From: Rebecca billardiae RCC1528
Taxonomy: Eukaryota; Haptophyta
Reading direction: 5' to 3'
Assembly: GCA_965240325.2 (NCBI GenBank)
Contig: OZ251240.1
Span: forward strand, 248,001 to 312,000
Length of the DNA stretch: 64,000 nucleotides
The notes beneath the pieces were generated by a model. The model did no database searches and had not been told where the DNA came from. It was given only the letters and a program-made list of their open reading frames with translations. This document shows positions 19,428 to 29,962 of the stretch, piece after piece (position 1 is the first letter of the stretch; each line of letters begins with the position of its first letter). A program made the position numbers and the translations under genes.

Positions 19428-19929
19428 GGCGTTATTGGCACAATAACTGAGTGTCTAAGAGCGACACCAAGATCCGGCTCGCTTGGCATCATCAACCAGC
19501 TGTCCGGCCGGGGCGCCCGCCGCCCAGCGCGCGCAGTCCTGGTCGGACCCCTTTTCGGCAGCCAATCCGGTCGGCACCGGGCACCGCCTGCAGGACTTGC
19601 TCGGCGATTCCTGTTCCATCCGAGGCGACTCTTCTGGCCTCGGCGCGGCTCGGCCCAAGGTACGGGGGCGCCATGACACAAGGCGCCGAGCCGAGCAGGG
19701 GGCCCACGACACCGCACGCTACACTCTCCTCCGACCACTCTTGTGAGCTCGGCACACAGGAGGTGTATACGCTGCTTTGGTAGTCCCCTCTGCTCGGTGA
19801 GGTTGCTGCTGTCAGCGCCTCCGCCCTGCAGCGCCGCACCGCAGCCGCGTCGTCGCTCGTCCGGCATCACATTCTCGTCCAGCAGCTCACGTGCTGCTGC
19901 GTCAGCTCCGCGGCGGCGGTTCACTGTTT
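19428..19929 (+). repeat. Dispersed element, copy 2 (502 bp)
   Basis: Starts GGCGTTATTGG and ends TTCACTGTTT. It matches copy 3 (20250-20753) throughout, apart from a 2-bp indel near 19708 and a few substitutions. Confidence 0.92.
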
Positions 19930-20752
<823 letters not shown>

Positions 20753-20753
<1 letters not shown>

Positions 20754-20771
20754 ATATATATATATATATAT
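20753..20771. repeat. Short (TA)n tract
   Basis: About nine TA units immediately after copy 3 of the dispersed element. Confidence 0.9.
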
Positions 20772-21099
20772 GATTAAACTTTTCTGAGGATAGCGCACCA
20801 GCAATTTCCCTTGACCGTCATCCGGATTTTACGGAGGCCGCGTTTGGACGCAGAAACGCGCGATGGAGAGGCCCGCCCTCGCACGACCGCGCTCGCGAGA
20901 TCGCGACCGTGTGACCTGCGGCGCGGCGCTCGACGCGCTCTTTCTGCTCGGAGGCCGCGAGGACACCCAGGTGCGCCAGCTCGCGAGCGCGCACCTTCCT
21001 CCTCGCCGCGCTCGTCGAGCACGAGCCGATCTGCAGCACATGTGCAAAGAGCCGCATGTGGCCGAGCTCGCGCGCGCGGCACGGCTGCACACGGAAAGG

Positions 21100-21174
21100 G
21101 TTAGCTGGCCCGATAGTCCGCGATGCAACAATTGCCGGGCGAATAACCGGATCATCGGATTCGGGCCAGCTAAC
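21100..21174. repeat. Hairpin with perfect 14-bp arms
   Basis: GTTAGCTGGCCCGA (21100-21113) and its exact reverse complement (21161-21174) enclose a 47-nt loop. Confidence 0.8.
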
Positions 21175-22685
21175 GAAATCTCAGTGTGGCTCATGATGCA
21201 CGCGCAAAGGAGCACTGCACAGGGTGCGATTGGGAGTATTCCTTCTCCCGGGCGGCCACCACGGCCTCGGAGGTGGTGAGGAACGCGTCGGCGACCACGG
21301 CGTGGACCACCTCCGTCGCGCCGGACACTCCGGTCGCCCCTCGCCGGACTCCATCCTCGCTGCGCGCTGACCGTTTGCCGAGCAGGCGGCTCTGCCGCCT
21401 GCCCGGCGCGTGCCCGGGTGGTGCCACAAGGCGGGTGCAGACGTGGCAGCGCGGTGGTGCGTGCGATCGGGGGACCCCACCTGAGCTACGACACGGGCGC
21501 GCGCGCTCATCCGTGCTCATCACGGTGGTGGACGCGCGCGTCGCGCGCTTGTCGGCTGTCATGGGCTGACGGCTGGGCTGCTTTTCGATGTCGGCGGCGG
21601 CCACAGCTCGCTAGTACGGGCGCGATGGAGGCTGCGAGTGGTACGCTGCGTTGCACCAGATCCGTGTGCGTCACGCACGACGCTCAGCCGGCTCGCCCTC
21701 GGACCATTGGCTGAGTTATACTCGCCGCGCGCGCCGCGCGCAGCAGCTGCCCGAGGGCTGCTCGGGGTGCGAAGCGCGCCCCGCGCGCTGAACGTGGGCG
21801 CGACGAGGTGGTGCGGCGAGCATGCGCGGGTGTGTGCGCGTGATGGGCACCCCCATTGCGCTACTTGCCATGCACATCTGCCTCTCGCCAAGCCTTCGAC
21901 ACGATTGCTGCAAGCGCTGCTCGAAGGCGCGCTCGCAGGCTCGCGCGCGTTTGAATCTGGGCTCGGCGGCGATCGCGTGGACGAGGGGCAGCGCGGTGCA
22001 CGGTGGCGGAGCGCGTGCGGAGCGCAGCCTCCACCTCCTACACGCTTCATCCAGACACATCGCGCATGCTCGCGCGACCTCCTCGGTCCATCACGCACGC
22101 CTGCGCGCGCGAGCACGTGTGCAGCCGCCAGGCGCGCGCACGGCGCGCCGCGTTGGCGCGCGCGCACCGATGCCCATGCGCAGCTCGACGAGCGAGCGTG
22201 GTGTGTTTCGATGCGTATGGGGAGGCTCGAATTTACGCGCGCGCACGCGCCGGCCCTCGCCGCCCCTTCGCTCGCCCACGCCTCATCTGTGCGCTCGGCG
22301 TTTGCAGGCAGCTGCTCATCCTTTCCAACACGTGCACAAACGAGCAGATAGCGCTGGGCGAGGTCGATTGGTGCGTCAGATATTCGGCAACGACCAGACC
22401 CGCGCGTGTGCCGCCACTCGTGCTACTCGTGACGACCACCTCTGGCTCCGTCGCGCGCACGAGGCTGCTCGCGGCCCGAATCGTGCCGTGTACCGTCAAG
22501 CTGTACCGTGCGCAGCGAGGCGCATTCAGACGTTGGCATGGGCTCGCATGCGAGGGCCCAACAGTGCGACGCGTCGATGGAGCATGCTCCGGATACGCTT
22601 CGGCGCACTTCCCGACGCGCACGAGCCGCTCGAAGGCGCGGAAGGGCTCCCAAACGGGGCATCCGCCATTTTGCGCCACTTCGGC
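21175..22685. other. Unassigned DNA inside the candidate element
   Basis: Several open frames exist on both strands. The most protein-like is a minus-strand stretch from ATG 21562 to 21191 (123 codons), but it has no recognisable domain and I do not call it a gene. Confidence 0.4.
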
Positions 22686-22735
22686 CCGGATGGCGGTCAA
22701 GGGAAATTGCTGGTGCGCTATCCTCAGAAAAGTTT

Positions 22736-23424
22736 GGCGGGCCGTAGGTCCGCCCCTCGTAGTGCCCGGGAAAAAGATAAGAAAAAGAAAAAGAAAAAAG
22801 AAAATCGCCTCGCAAAGAAAAGAAAATCGCCTCGCTCACTGCCGGGTCGCTTCGCTCGCGACTACCGGGCGCCCTCGCAGCTCCCACTGGGGACGCTCGG
22901 CCAAAACCATCTTCCGCCTGGCGCGGAGCGCGTGGGCGGCGCGCGCCAAATCCAACGCCAGCGCGGACATCGTGAGGGGACTCCCGAACGGTGTTTTCGC
23001 CCGATTCGCGATTGCTGCCCTCGTCGTCTCGCGTGCAGGTCGAACGGGGGCCAAAGTCGACGCGTTTGGAGGCACGCTCGGCGCGTCGACAGGATCGTGC
23101 GACCTGGGGCGGTCCTCGCCCGACTTGCACGTCGAGCGCTCGCACGGGCCATAGCATCAAGCGCTGCGCTCGACAACCACCTCGCGCGATCCACCGCCGC
23201 GCGTCGAGTTCGGTGCGGAGAGGCCCTCATCACGAGGTGTCTCGCGGGCGGGAAGCGCCATCGCACGCGACGCAAGCTTTGGCGCGGCCTTCTGAACTCG
23301 ATCGCCGGAAACGGCGCACCGGACTGTCGCGTGCCACAACTTCTCAAAGCCGGGCGCATGCAAATCCGTTTGCTACAGCTGTACCAGTTCCCGGCCAAGC
23401 CGAAGGGCCGGCCCTTGTCCCGGC
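22736..23424. other. Unassigned DNA with an A-rich purine tract
   Basis: About 22770-22835 is A/G-rich with two copies of AAGAAAATCGCCTCGC. The remainder is GC-rich. Long open frames cross it on both strands but lack protein-like composition or motifs. Confidence 0.5.
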
Positions 23425-24538
23425 CAAGGGGAGTCAGGGTACAGCACGTCCAGTTGGGCTGCAGCTGGAGCTTGGGTACAAAAGCTCCCGCGGCGCAGCG
23501 GCACTCGCCGCCGCCGCCGCCGTCAAGGGGCGGTTGTGGCGCGCACGGCGTGAGCCGCTGCGGGCGCTGAGGTGCGCGCGACGGCGGCGCGCCCGGCGGC
23601 GCTGCTGTAGGAGGCCACTGCCCTCCTCTCTGCCCCGCGCGCTTCGCTCGTCGTCGCCGTCTCCGCGCCTGCGACTCAGCGCGCACGCGAGCGCGGCACC
23701 GCCCGGCAGCCGGGGCAATCTCTGCCGTGACTGCGCATGTGCGTCGCGACCTGGTCGGCCCAGCGCGCGAGGCGCGTGCGGGCGAGGTAGGGCCAGTATG
23801 GGCGCGCGCCATGCCGCCTCAAGTAAGCCCATCAGAGCGTACAACAGGGAACTGAGCACGTGTGTCTGGTTGGCCGCTTGGACTGTGTTCAAGCAATGCA
23901 CGGGCCATCGTCGAGGCGATCTCGAGGCACTCAGTCAAAACGTCAGTTCAGCGCGCAGACGACCTGGGCGAGAGTCACTGACAATGTATGACTCGCATGA
24001 TCACAAAAAGCTCTGCAACTATCGCGTCTGTACGCCTACTGCCTCGATCGTGCACACTGACGTCTGCGCTTGGGTGCCGCATTGTTTGTCAACGTTGTCG
24101 ACAGAGATGCAAGGCCCGCGACATGCCCACCGGCGCAAGGTCGAGGCGGCATGGCGCGCGCCCATACTGGCCCTACCTCGCCCGCACGCGCCTCGCGCGC
24201 TGGGCCGACCAGGTCGCGACGCACATGCGCAGTCACGGCAGAGATTGCCCCGGCTGCCGGGCGGTGCCGCGCTCGCGTGCGCGCTGAGTCGCAGGCGCGG
24301 AGACGGCGACGACGAGCGAAGCGCGCGGGGCAGAGAGGAGGGCAGTGGCCTCCTACAGCAGCGCCGCCGGGCGCGCCGCCGTCGCGCGCACCTCAGCGCC
24401 CGCAGCGGCTCACGCCGTGCGCGCCACAACCGCCCCTCGACGGCGGCGGCGGCGGCGAGTGCCGCTGCGCCGCGGGAGCTTTTGTACCCAAGCTCCAGCT
24501 GCAGCCCAACTGGACGTGCTGTACCCTGACTCCCCTTG
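23425..24538. mobile_element. Foldback element with 396-bp inverted arms and 7-bp flanking repeat
   Basis: The left arm 23425-23820 and right arm 24143-24538 are near-perfect reverse complements (one clear mismatch seen) starting CAAGGGGAGTCAGGG. They enclose a 322-bp loop without coding potential. TCCCGGC lies directly outside both ends (23418-23424 and 24539-24545); because of shared bases the duplication could be read as up to 13 bp. This suggests a non-autonomous DNA transposon or foldback element of unassigned superfamily. Confidence 0.75.
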
Positions 24539-24841
24539 TCCCGGCGATCATCTTTCGCGATCGCGGCCAAAGATCGCTCGGCGCTCGCGGTCCCTCACAG
24601 CCGAAAGCCCACGTCCGGCCTTCAGCATGGCGTCGACGGTGACCAATGCGACGGAGGCGCAGCGCAAAGCGGCGTACGAGGCGCAGCGAACGCAGCTGCC
24701 GTGTCTGTCGCCGTGGCAGGAACCGCGTCTTGGCGAGTCGGCGGCCCTCGTCGCACAGCGCTACAGTATGACCGATCCCAGAGGCGCATCCGCGACGAGC
24801 TGAAACGCCGAGCGTGCAACATTGTCGCCCCATCCTCCACC

Positions 24842-25384
24842 ATGTCACGAGCGCTGCGGGACGAGGCCGACGTCGTGAAGCCAGTGGCACATGCGCTGCG
24901 CTTCCTGTGCCTGCTCGAGCAGCGCGTGCCCACCCTCGATCGCGAGTGGCACACGCTCTCGCACTGCGCGCGCGCGCACCGCCGACAGCTCCTGATACCG
25001 CCGAACGTGTGGGTGCCGGACCTGTCGCGCGAAGCGGCGAGCGCCGACGAGCGCTTGGACCTGGACGCGTTGTTGCGCAGCGTGGCGGCCGTGCACGACG
25101 CCGACGCGACCTTCGCCGAGCCCATCGTGCCCGGAGCGGACATCGGCATCCTCGCGACACACGATCTCAGCTGGCGGCAGGAGGAGATGCTGTCGCGTTA
25201 TTATTCGTCAGTGAGTCAGGTCGTAGCTCACCATCATCTGTGTGTCGCATTGTTATTCGTCATCCTGCCCGTCAAACCGCTAAATAAAAGGCGCGAACCC
25301 GCTGGGGAAATATTGCGACAGCACTGGCACGGCCCGCCGACCCCCCCGCCCGCCAGGGCAGAGTTTATATATATATATCGTTAA
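24842..25384 (+). CDS. Hypothetical protein, orphan ORF
   Basis: From ATG 24842 (MSRALRDEADVVKPVAHALR) the frame runs 180 codons to TAA at 25382-25384. Up to about 25200 the third codon positions are very GC-rich and the translation is balanced, like a real protein. The last 50 codons run into AT-rich DNA and look spurious. Another protein-like stretch, from ATG 24627 to about 24765, is in a different frame and could be an upstream exon or the other side of a frameshift; the 24842 frame is itself open upstream to 24536. I recognise no domain. It sits directly beside the foldback element. Confidence 0.35.
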   Translation: MSRALRDEADVVKPVAHALRFLCLLEQRVPTLDREWHTLSHCARAHRRQLLIPPNVWVPDLSREAASADERLDLDALLRSVAAVHDADATFAEPIVPGADIGILATHDLSWRQEEMLSRYYSSVSQVVAHHHLCVALLFVILPVKPLNKRREPAGEILRQHWHGPPTPPPARAEFIYIYR

Positions 25385-25431
25385 TATATATATATAGTTT
25401 ATTATATATATATATATATATATTATAACTG
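25366..25431. repeat. AT-rich TATA tract
   Basis: Two TA-type runs separated by CGTTAA and TAGTTTAT. It marks the end of the orphan ORF region. Confidence 0.9.
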
Positions 25432-26440
25432 CTGATGCATCGGTTATGAGAGCAGAACTCAGCGCCGACCCCGAAGGACCTCTCACGCGGCGTTCCCCGG
25501 CCCGTTTAATTCGCCAGGGTGGCCTCCCGCACCGGGTGCCCCAGTGGAGTGAGTCCGGCTCAGAGCCTCCAGCCCTCGGCAGCGCGATTGATGCGCCGCT
25601 TCGTCGTCGCAAATTATACTGCGAATCGGCACAGGCGCGAGACAGCAGAGCGCGCGAGTGAGCAATGCGGGTCACGCCCGCGCAGGCTCGACGAGCGACC
25701 GCGTGACGGGCTACCGACCCGACGTTCGCAGTCGGCCGCGCCGGCCGGCCCGTGCGCACGGGTGCAAGCTGAAGCTCTCCGGTCTCCCCCTACCCTCGGT
25801 GCGGCGGCGCCGGCGTCGCGGTTGTGCACCCTGCCCTCCCACCCGCTGTCGGTTTCGGCTGATGGCAGGTGGTGCGCATGGCGGGGCACTAGGCTCAGGC
25901 TCGATGGTCTGGGGTTCAGCGGGAGGGGGTTGCTGGGACGGCGGCGGCGGCCAGTCGGCCTCCTGCCCAGTCCTACGGCCCTCCGCGCCCAGACCACGGG
26001 GCTGGCCAGTTGGCCTCTCGAGCGCGAGGGGGTGGGGGGGCGGATGAGTCGGACGCATTCGTGGGTTACTACGTTCGCACTGCCTGCCACCTCCCGCTGC
26101 CGTGTCAGACCCGCTACCAGCGGGGGCGGCGTTGAGTTATGTTCGTTCGGTCGTCTATGATGATGCGAAGTGAAATACGGGCCACTCGGCCGCATCATCA
26201 GATCATGCCATCAGCATATTCGTCGTCATGATGGCATCGGTCATCGATAATCGACGATGATATGAATGGCACGCGCAGCATGCTTACTGCCGGTTTCTCT
26301 GAAGAGGATACGAGCATCTGCCCGCGTTGGGCGACGCTCTCCAGGCTCTAGCGCGTTCAAGGATGGCGCACTTGCTGTTGGCGGTGCTTGCAGCTAGGCG
26401 AGTCCTCCACGACGCGCGGCGCGCGCATGCTGCCGTGAGC
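25432..26440. other. Unassigned stretch
   Basis: About 1 kb of mixed DNA. A short segment at about 26190-26275 is rich in CATCAT/GATGAT-type repeats with several small inverted pairs. Open frames on both strands lack recognisable motifs. Confidence 0.5.
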
Positions 26441-27224
26441 GCGCGCTGTCGTGAGCGCGCGATCTTTGGACAGATCGCGGGTGTTAAGGTGTGCGTGCCA
26501 AGGGCATGGACACAACGCTCCAAAGCAGCAAAGACACCCGCGAATAGCCCCCTCTCTCGTCTCGGACGACGCTCGCGCGGGCGTCGCATGGCCAGGTGCA
26601 TTGTGCCAAGGCGCGCCGCGTGTGCGCGTCGTGGTCTGCTCGCGCCCCGCACGCTAGAACGCGGGTCTTCGGGCATGTATACCCAGAGTAGCGGGAAGGG
26701 GCCTTGACCAAACGAAGACACCCGCGAAATATCCGCTCTCTCGACTCGGGCGACGGCGCATGCAGAGGTGCACAACCAGCTTTGTTGCACTCAGGAAGGT
26801 AGCATACGCGCGTAGTGAGCGCACGGTCTGGGGACATTTTCGCGGGTGTGAAGGTCTGTGGGGGGGATCAGTGGACCCAATCCCACATTCAAAGCTTAAC
26901 ACCCGCAAATTTCCCCCTCTCTCGTCCCTCACGCGGGCGCTCGCGGCGGCGCCGGTCGGTTCTGCGCCCGCGCGTGCCGCGCGGCGCGTGGCGCACCCGG
27001 TGGGCTCGGCGGCGGGCGCGGGCGCGGCGGCAGTCGGCCGACGACTCGGTCAAAGCGTCCACAGCATGGCAGCGCCACGCGCGTCGAATTGGCGGCGTGG
27101 CGTGCACGCCCGCGGCGGAGCGGCGCTCGGGAGCGGGAGGGAGGGTGCGGCCTCGGCGTCGCTCGGGACTCAGCGGCCCTCGGCCGGCCCCCGGCACGAT
27201 GGAGTCGGTATTATGACCTCGGTC
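26441..27224 (-). repeat. Long inverted repeat arm B' (partner 17353-18130)
   Basis: Reverse complement of 17353-18130, including the ~182-bp units. The inner end has a small extra GTGAGCGCGC duplication. The outer end lies next to the right terminus of the 12.7-kb insertion. Confidence 0.9.
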
Positions 27225-28116
27225 ATGGAGTTGCCGTCCTATCCCCTTTCATGCCTTTGTCCTCGCCGCCCATGCTCGCTCCGAGCCGCGCTGCATGCCG
27301 CGCAGCCGCCACTCCTCACGGCCGCGCGCCCGGAGGGCTGCGACTCCGCGCCCGAGCCGCAGCCCTGCGGCCGCAGGCCTGCGGTGGCTGAGTAGGCTGC
27401 TGCTGCTGCTCGGCTCAGTCGCGCTGCGCGAGGCGATTGGCGCGTCCTCGACGCCCATGCTCGCTCCGAGCCGCGCTGCATGACGCGCCGCCGCCGCTCC
27501 TCACGGCCGCGCGCCCGCAGGGCTGCGGCTCCGCGCCCGAGCCGCAGCCCTGCGGCCGCAGCCCTGCGGCCGCAGCCCTGCGGCCGCAGGCCTGCGGTGG
27601 CCCAGCAAGCTGCTGCTGCTGCTCGGCTCAGTCGCGCTGAGCGAGGCGATTGGCGCGTCCTCGACGCCCATGCTCGCTCCGAGCCGCACTGCATGCCGCG
27701 CCGCTGCCACTCCTCACGGCCGCGCGCCCGCAGGGCTGCGGCTCCGCGCCCGAGCCGCAGCCCTGCGGCCGCAGCCCTGCGGCCGCAGGCCTGCGCTGGC
27801 CCAGCAGGCTGCTGCTGCTGCTCGGCTCAGTCGCGCGGCGCGAGGCGAGCGGGCGGGCGGTAGCCGCGGTGCTGATCGGCGCGTCCTCGACGCCCATGCT
27901 CGCTCCGAGCCGCGCTGCATGACGCGCCGCCGCCGCTCCTCACGGCCGCGCGCCCGCAGGGCTGCGGCTCCGCGCCCGAGCCTCAGCCCTGCGGCCGCAG
28001 GCCTGCGGTGGCCCAGCAAGCTGCTGCTGCTGCTCGGCTCAGTCGTGCTGCGCGAGGCGATTGGCGCGTCCTCGACGCCCAAGCTCGCTCCGAGCCGCGC
28101 TGCACGCCGCGCCGCC

Positions 28117-29895
28117 GCCACTCCTCACGGCCGCGCGCCCGCAGGGCTGCGGCTTCGCGCCCGAGCCGCAGCCCTGCGGCCGCAGGCCTGCGGCCGCAGG
28201 CCTGCGGTGGCCCAGCAGGCTGCTGCTGCTGCTCGGCTCACTCGCGCGGCGCGAGGCGATTGGCGCGTCCTCGACGCCCATGCTCGCTCCGAGCCGCGCT
28301 GCACGCCGCGCCGCCGCCACTCCTCATGGCCGCGCGCTCGCAGACCTGCGGCTCCGCGACCGAGCCGCAGCCCTGCGGCCGCAGCCCTGCGGCCGCAGGC
28401 CTGCGGCCGCAGGCCTGCGGTGGCCCAGCAGGCTGCTGCTGCTGCTCGGGCCAATCGCGCGGCGCGAGGCGATTGGCGGGTCATCGACGCCCATGCTTGC
28501 TCCGAGCCGCACTGCATGCCGCGCCGCCGCCACTCCTCACGGCCGCGCGCCCACAGGGCTGCGGCTCCGCGACCGAGCCGCAGGGCTGCGGCCGCAGGCC
28601 TGCGGCCGCAGCCCTGCGGAAGCAGGCTGTTGCTGCTGCTCGGCTCAGTCGTGCGGCGCGAGGCGAGCGGGCAGGCGGGTGGCAGCGGTGCTGATTGGCG
28701 CGTCCTCGACGCCCATGCTCGCTCTGAGCCGCGCTGCATGCCGCGCCGCCGCCACTCCTTACGGCCGCGCGCCCGCAGGTCTGCGGCTTCGCGCCCGAGC
28801 CGCAGCCCTGCGGCCGCAGGCCTGCGGCCGCAGGCCTGCGGTGGCCCAGCAGGCTGCTGCTGCTGCTCGGCTCACTCGCGCGGCGCGAGGCGATTGGCGC
28901 GTCCTCGACGCCCATGCTCGCTCCGAGCCGCGCTGCACGCCGCGCCGCCGCCACTCCTCATGGCCGCGCGCTCGCAGACCTGCGGCTCCGCGACCGAGCC
29001 GCAGCCCTGCGGCCGCAGCCCTGCGGCCGCAGGCCTGCGGCCGCAGGCCTGCGGTGGCCCAGCAGGCTGCTGCTGCTGCTCGGGCCAATCGCGCGGCGCG
29101 AGGCGATTGGCGGGTCATCGACGCCCATGCTTGCTCCGAGCCGCACTGCATGCCGCGCCGCCGCCACTCCTCACGGCCGCGCGCCCACAGGGCTGCGGCT
29201 CCGCGACCGAGCCGCAGGGCTGCGGCCGCAGGCCTGCGGCCGCAGCCCTGCGGAAGCAGGCTGTTGCTGCTGCTCGGCTCAGTCGTGCGGCGCGAGGCGA
29301 GCGGGCAGGCGGGTGGCAGCGGTGCTGATTGGCGCGTCCTCGACGCCCATGCTCGCTCTGAGCCGCGCTGCATGCCGCGCCGCCGCCACTCCTTACGGCC
29401 GCGCGCCCGCAGGTCTGCGGCTTCGCGCCCGAGCCGCAGCCCTGCGGCCGCAGGCCTGCGGCCGCAGGCCTGCGGTGGCCCAGCAGGCTGCTGCTGCTGC
29501 TCGGCTCACTCGCGCGGCGCGAGGCGATTGGCGCGTCCTCGACGCCCATGCTCGCTCCGAGCCGCGCTGCACGCCGCGCCGCCGCCACTCCTCATGGCCG
29601 CGCGCTCGCAGACCTGCGGCTCCGCGACCGAGCCGCAGCCCTGCGGCCGCAGCCCTGCGGCCGCAGGCCTGCGGCCGCAGGCCTGCGGTGGCCCAGCAGG
29701 CTGCTGCTGCTGCTCGGGCCAATCGCGCGGCGCGAGGCGATTGGCGGGTCATCGACGCCCATGCTTGCTCCGAGCCGCACTGCATGCCGCGCCGCCGCCA
29801 CTCCTCACGGCCGCGCGCCCACAGGGCTGCGGCTCCGCGACCGAGCCGCAGGGCTGCGGCCGCAGGCCTGCGGCCGCAGCCCTGCGGAAGCAGGC
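28117..29895 (+). repeat. Higher-order repeat, 634-bp trimer, about three copies
   Basis: Blocks starting at about 28117, 28751 and 29385 share the same monomer variants, such as GCTCGCAGACCTGCGG and GGCGGGTCATCGACGCC. Copies 2 and 3 are almost identical; copy 1 differs slightly at its start. Confidence 0.85.
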
Positions 29896-29962
29896 TGCTG
29901 CTGCTGCTCGGCTCAGTCGCGCGGCGCGAGGCGAGCGGGCGGGCGGGTGGCCGCGGTGCTGA

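Larger units (their letters stand above)
20776..22735. mobile_element. Candidate element bounded by 50-bp inverted repeats
   Basis: Bases 20776-20825 (AAACTTTTCTGAGGATAGCG...) match the reverse complement of 22686-22735 with one mismatch. The arms could be termini of a 1.96-kb element, but no target-site duplication is visible and no transposase is recognisable inside. Two related MITE fragments in opposite orientation are an alternative. Confidence 0.35.

Noticed and set aside
21822-23570. 582-codon plus-strand ORF
   Set aside because: It crosses the end of the 50-bp inverted repeat, an A-rich tract and a foldback arm, with no domain and biased Arg/Ala composition.
22862-23812. Shared minus-strand ORF in the foldback arm as a transposase fragment
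   Set aside because: The translation is low complexity and has no DDE or zinc-finger pattern; the arms are inverted copies.
25614-26198. 194-codon minus-strand ORF
   Set aside because: Pro/Arg/Ser-rich with no motif and overlapping open frames on the other strand.
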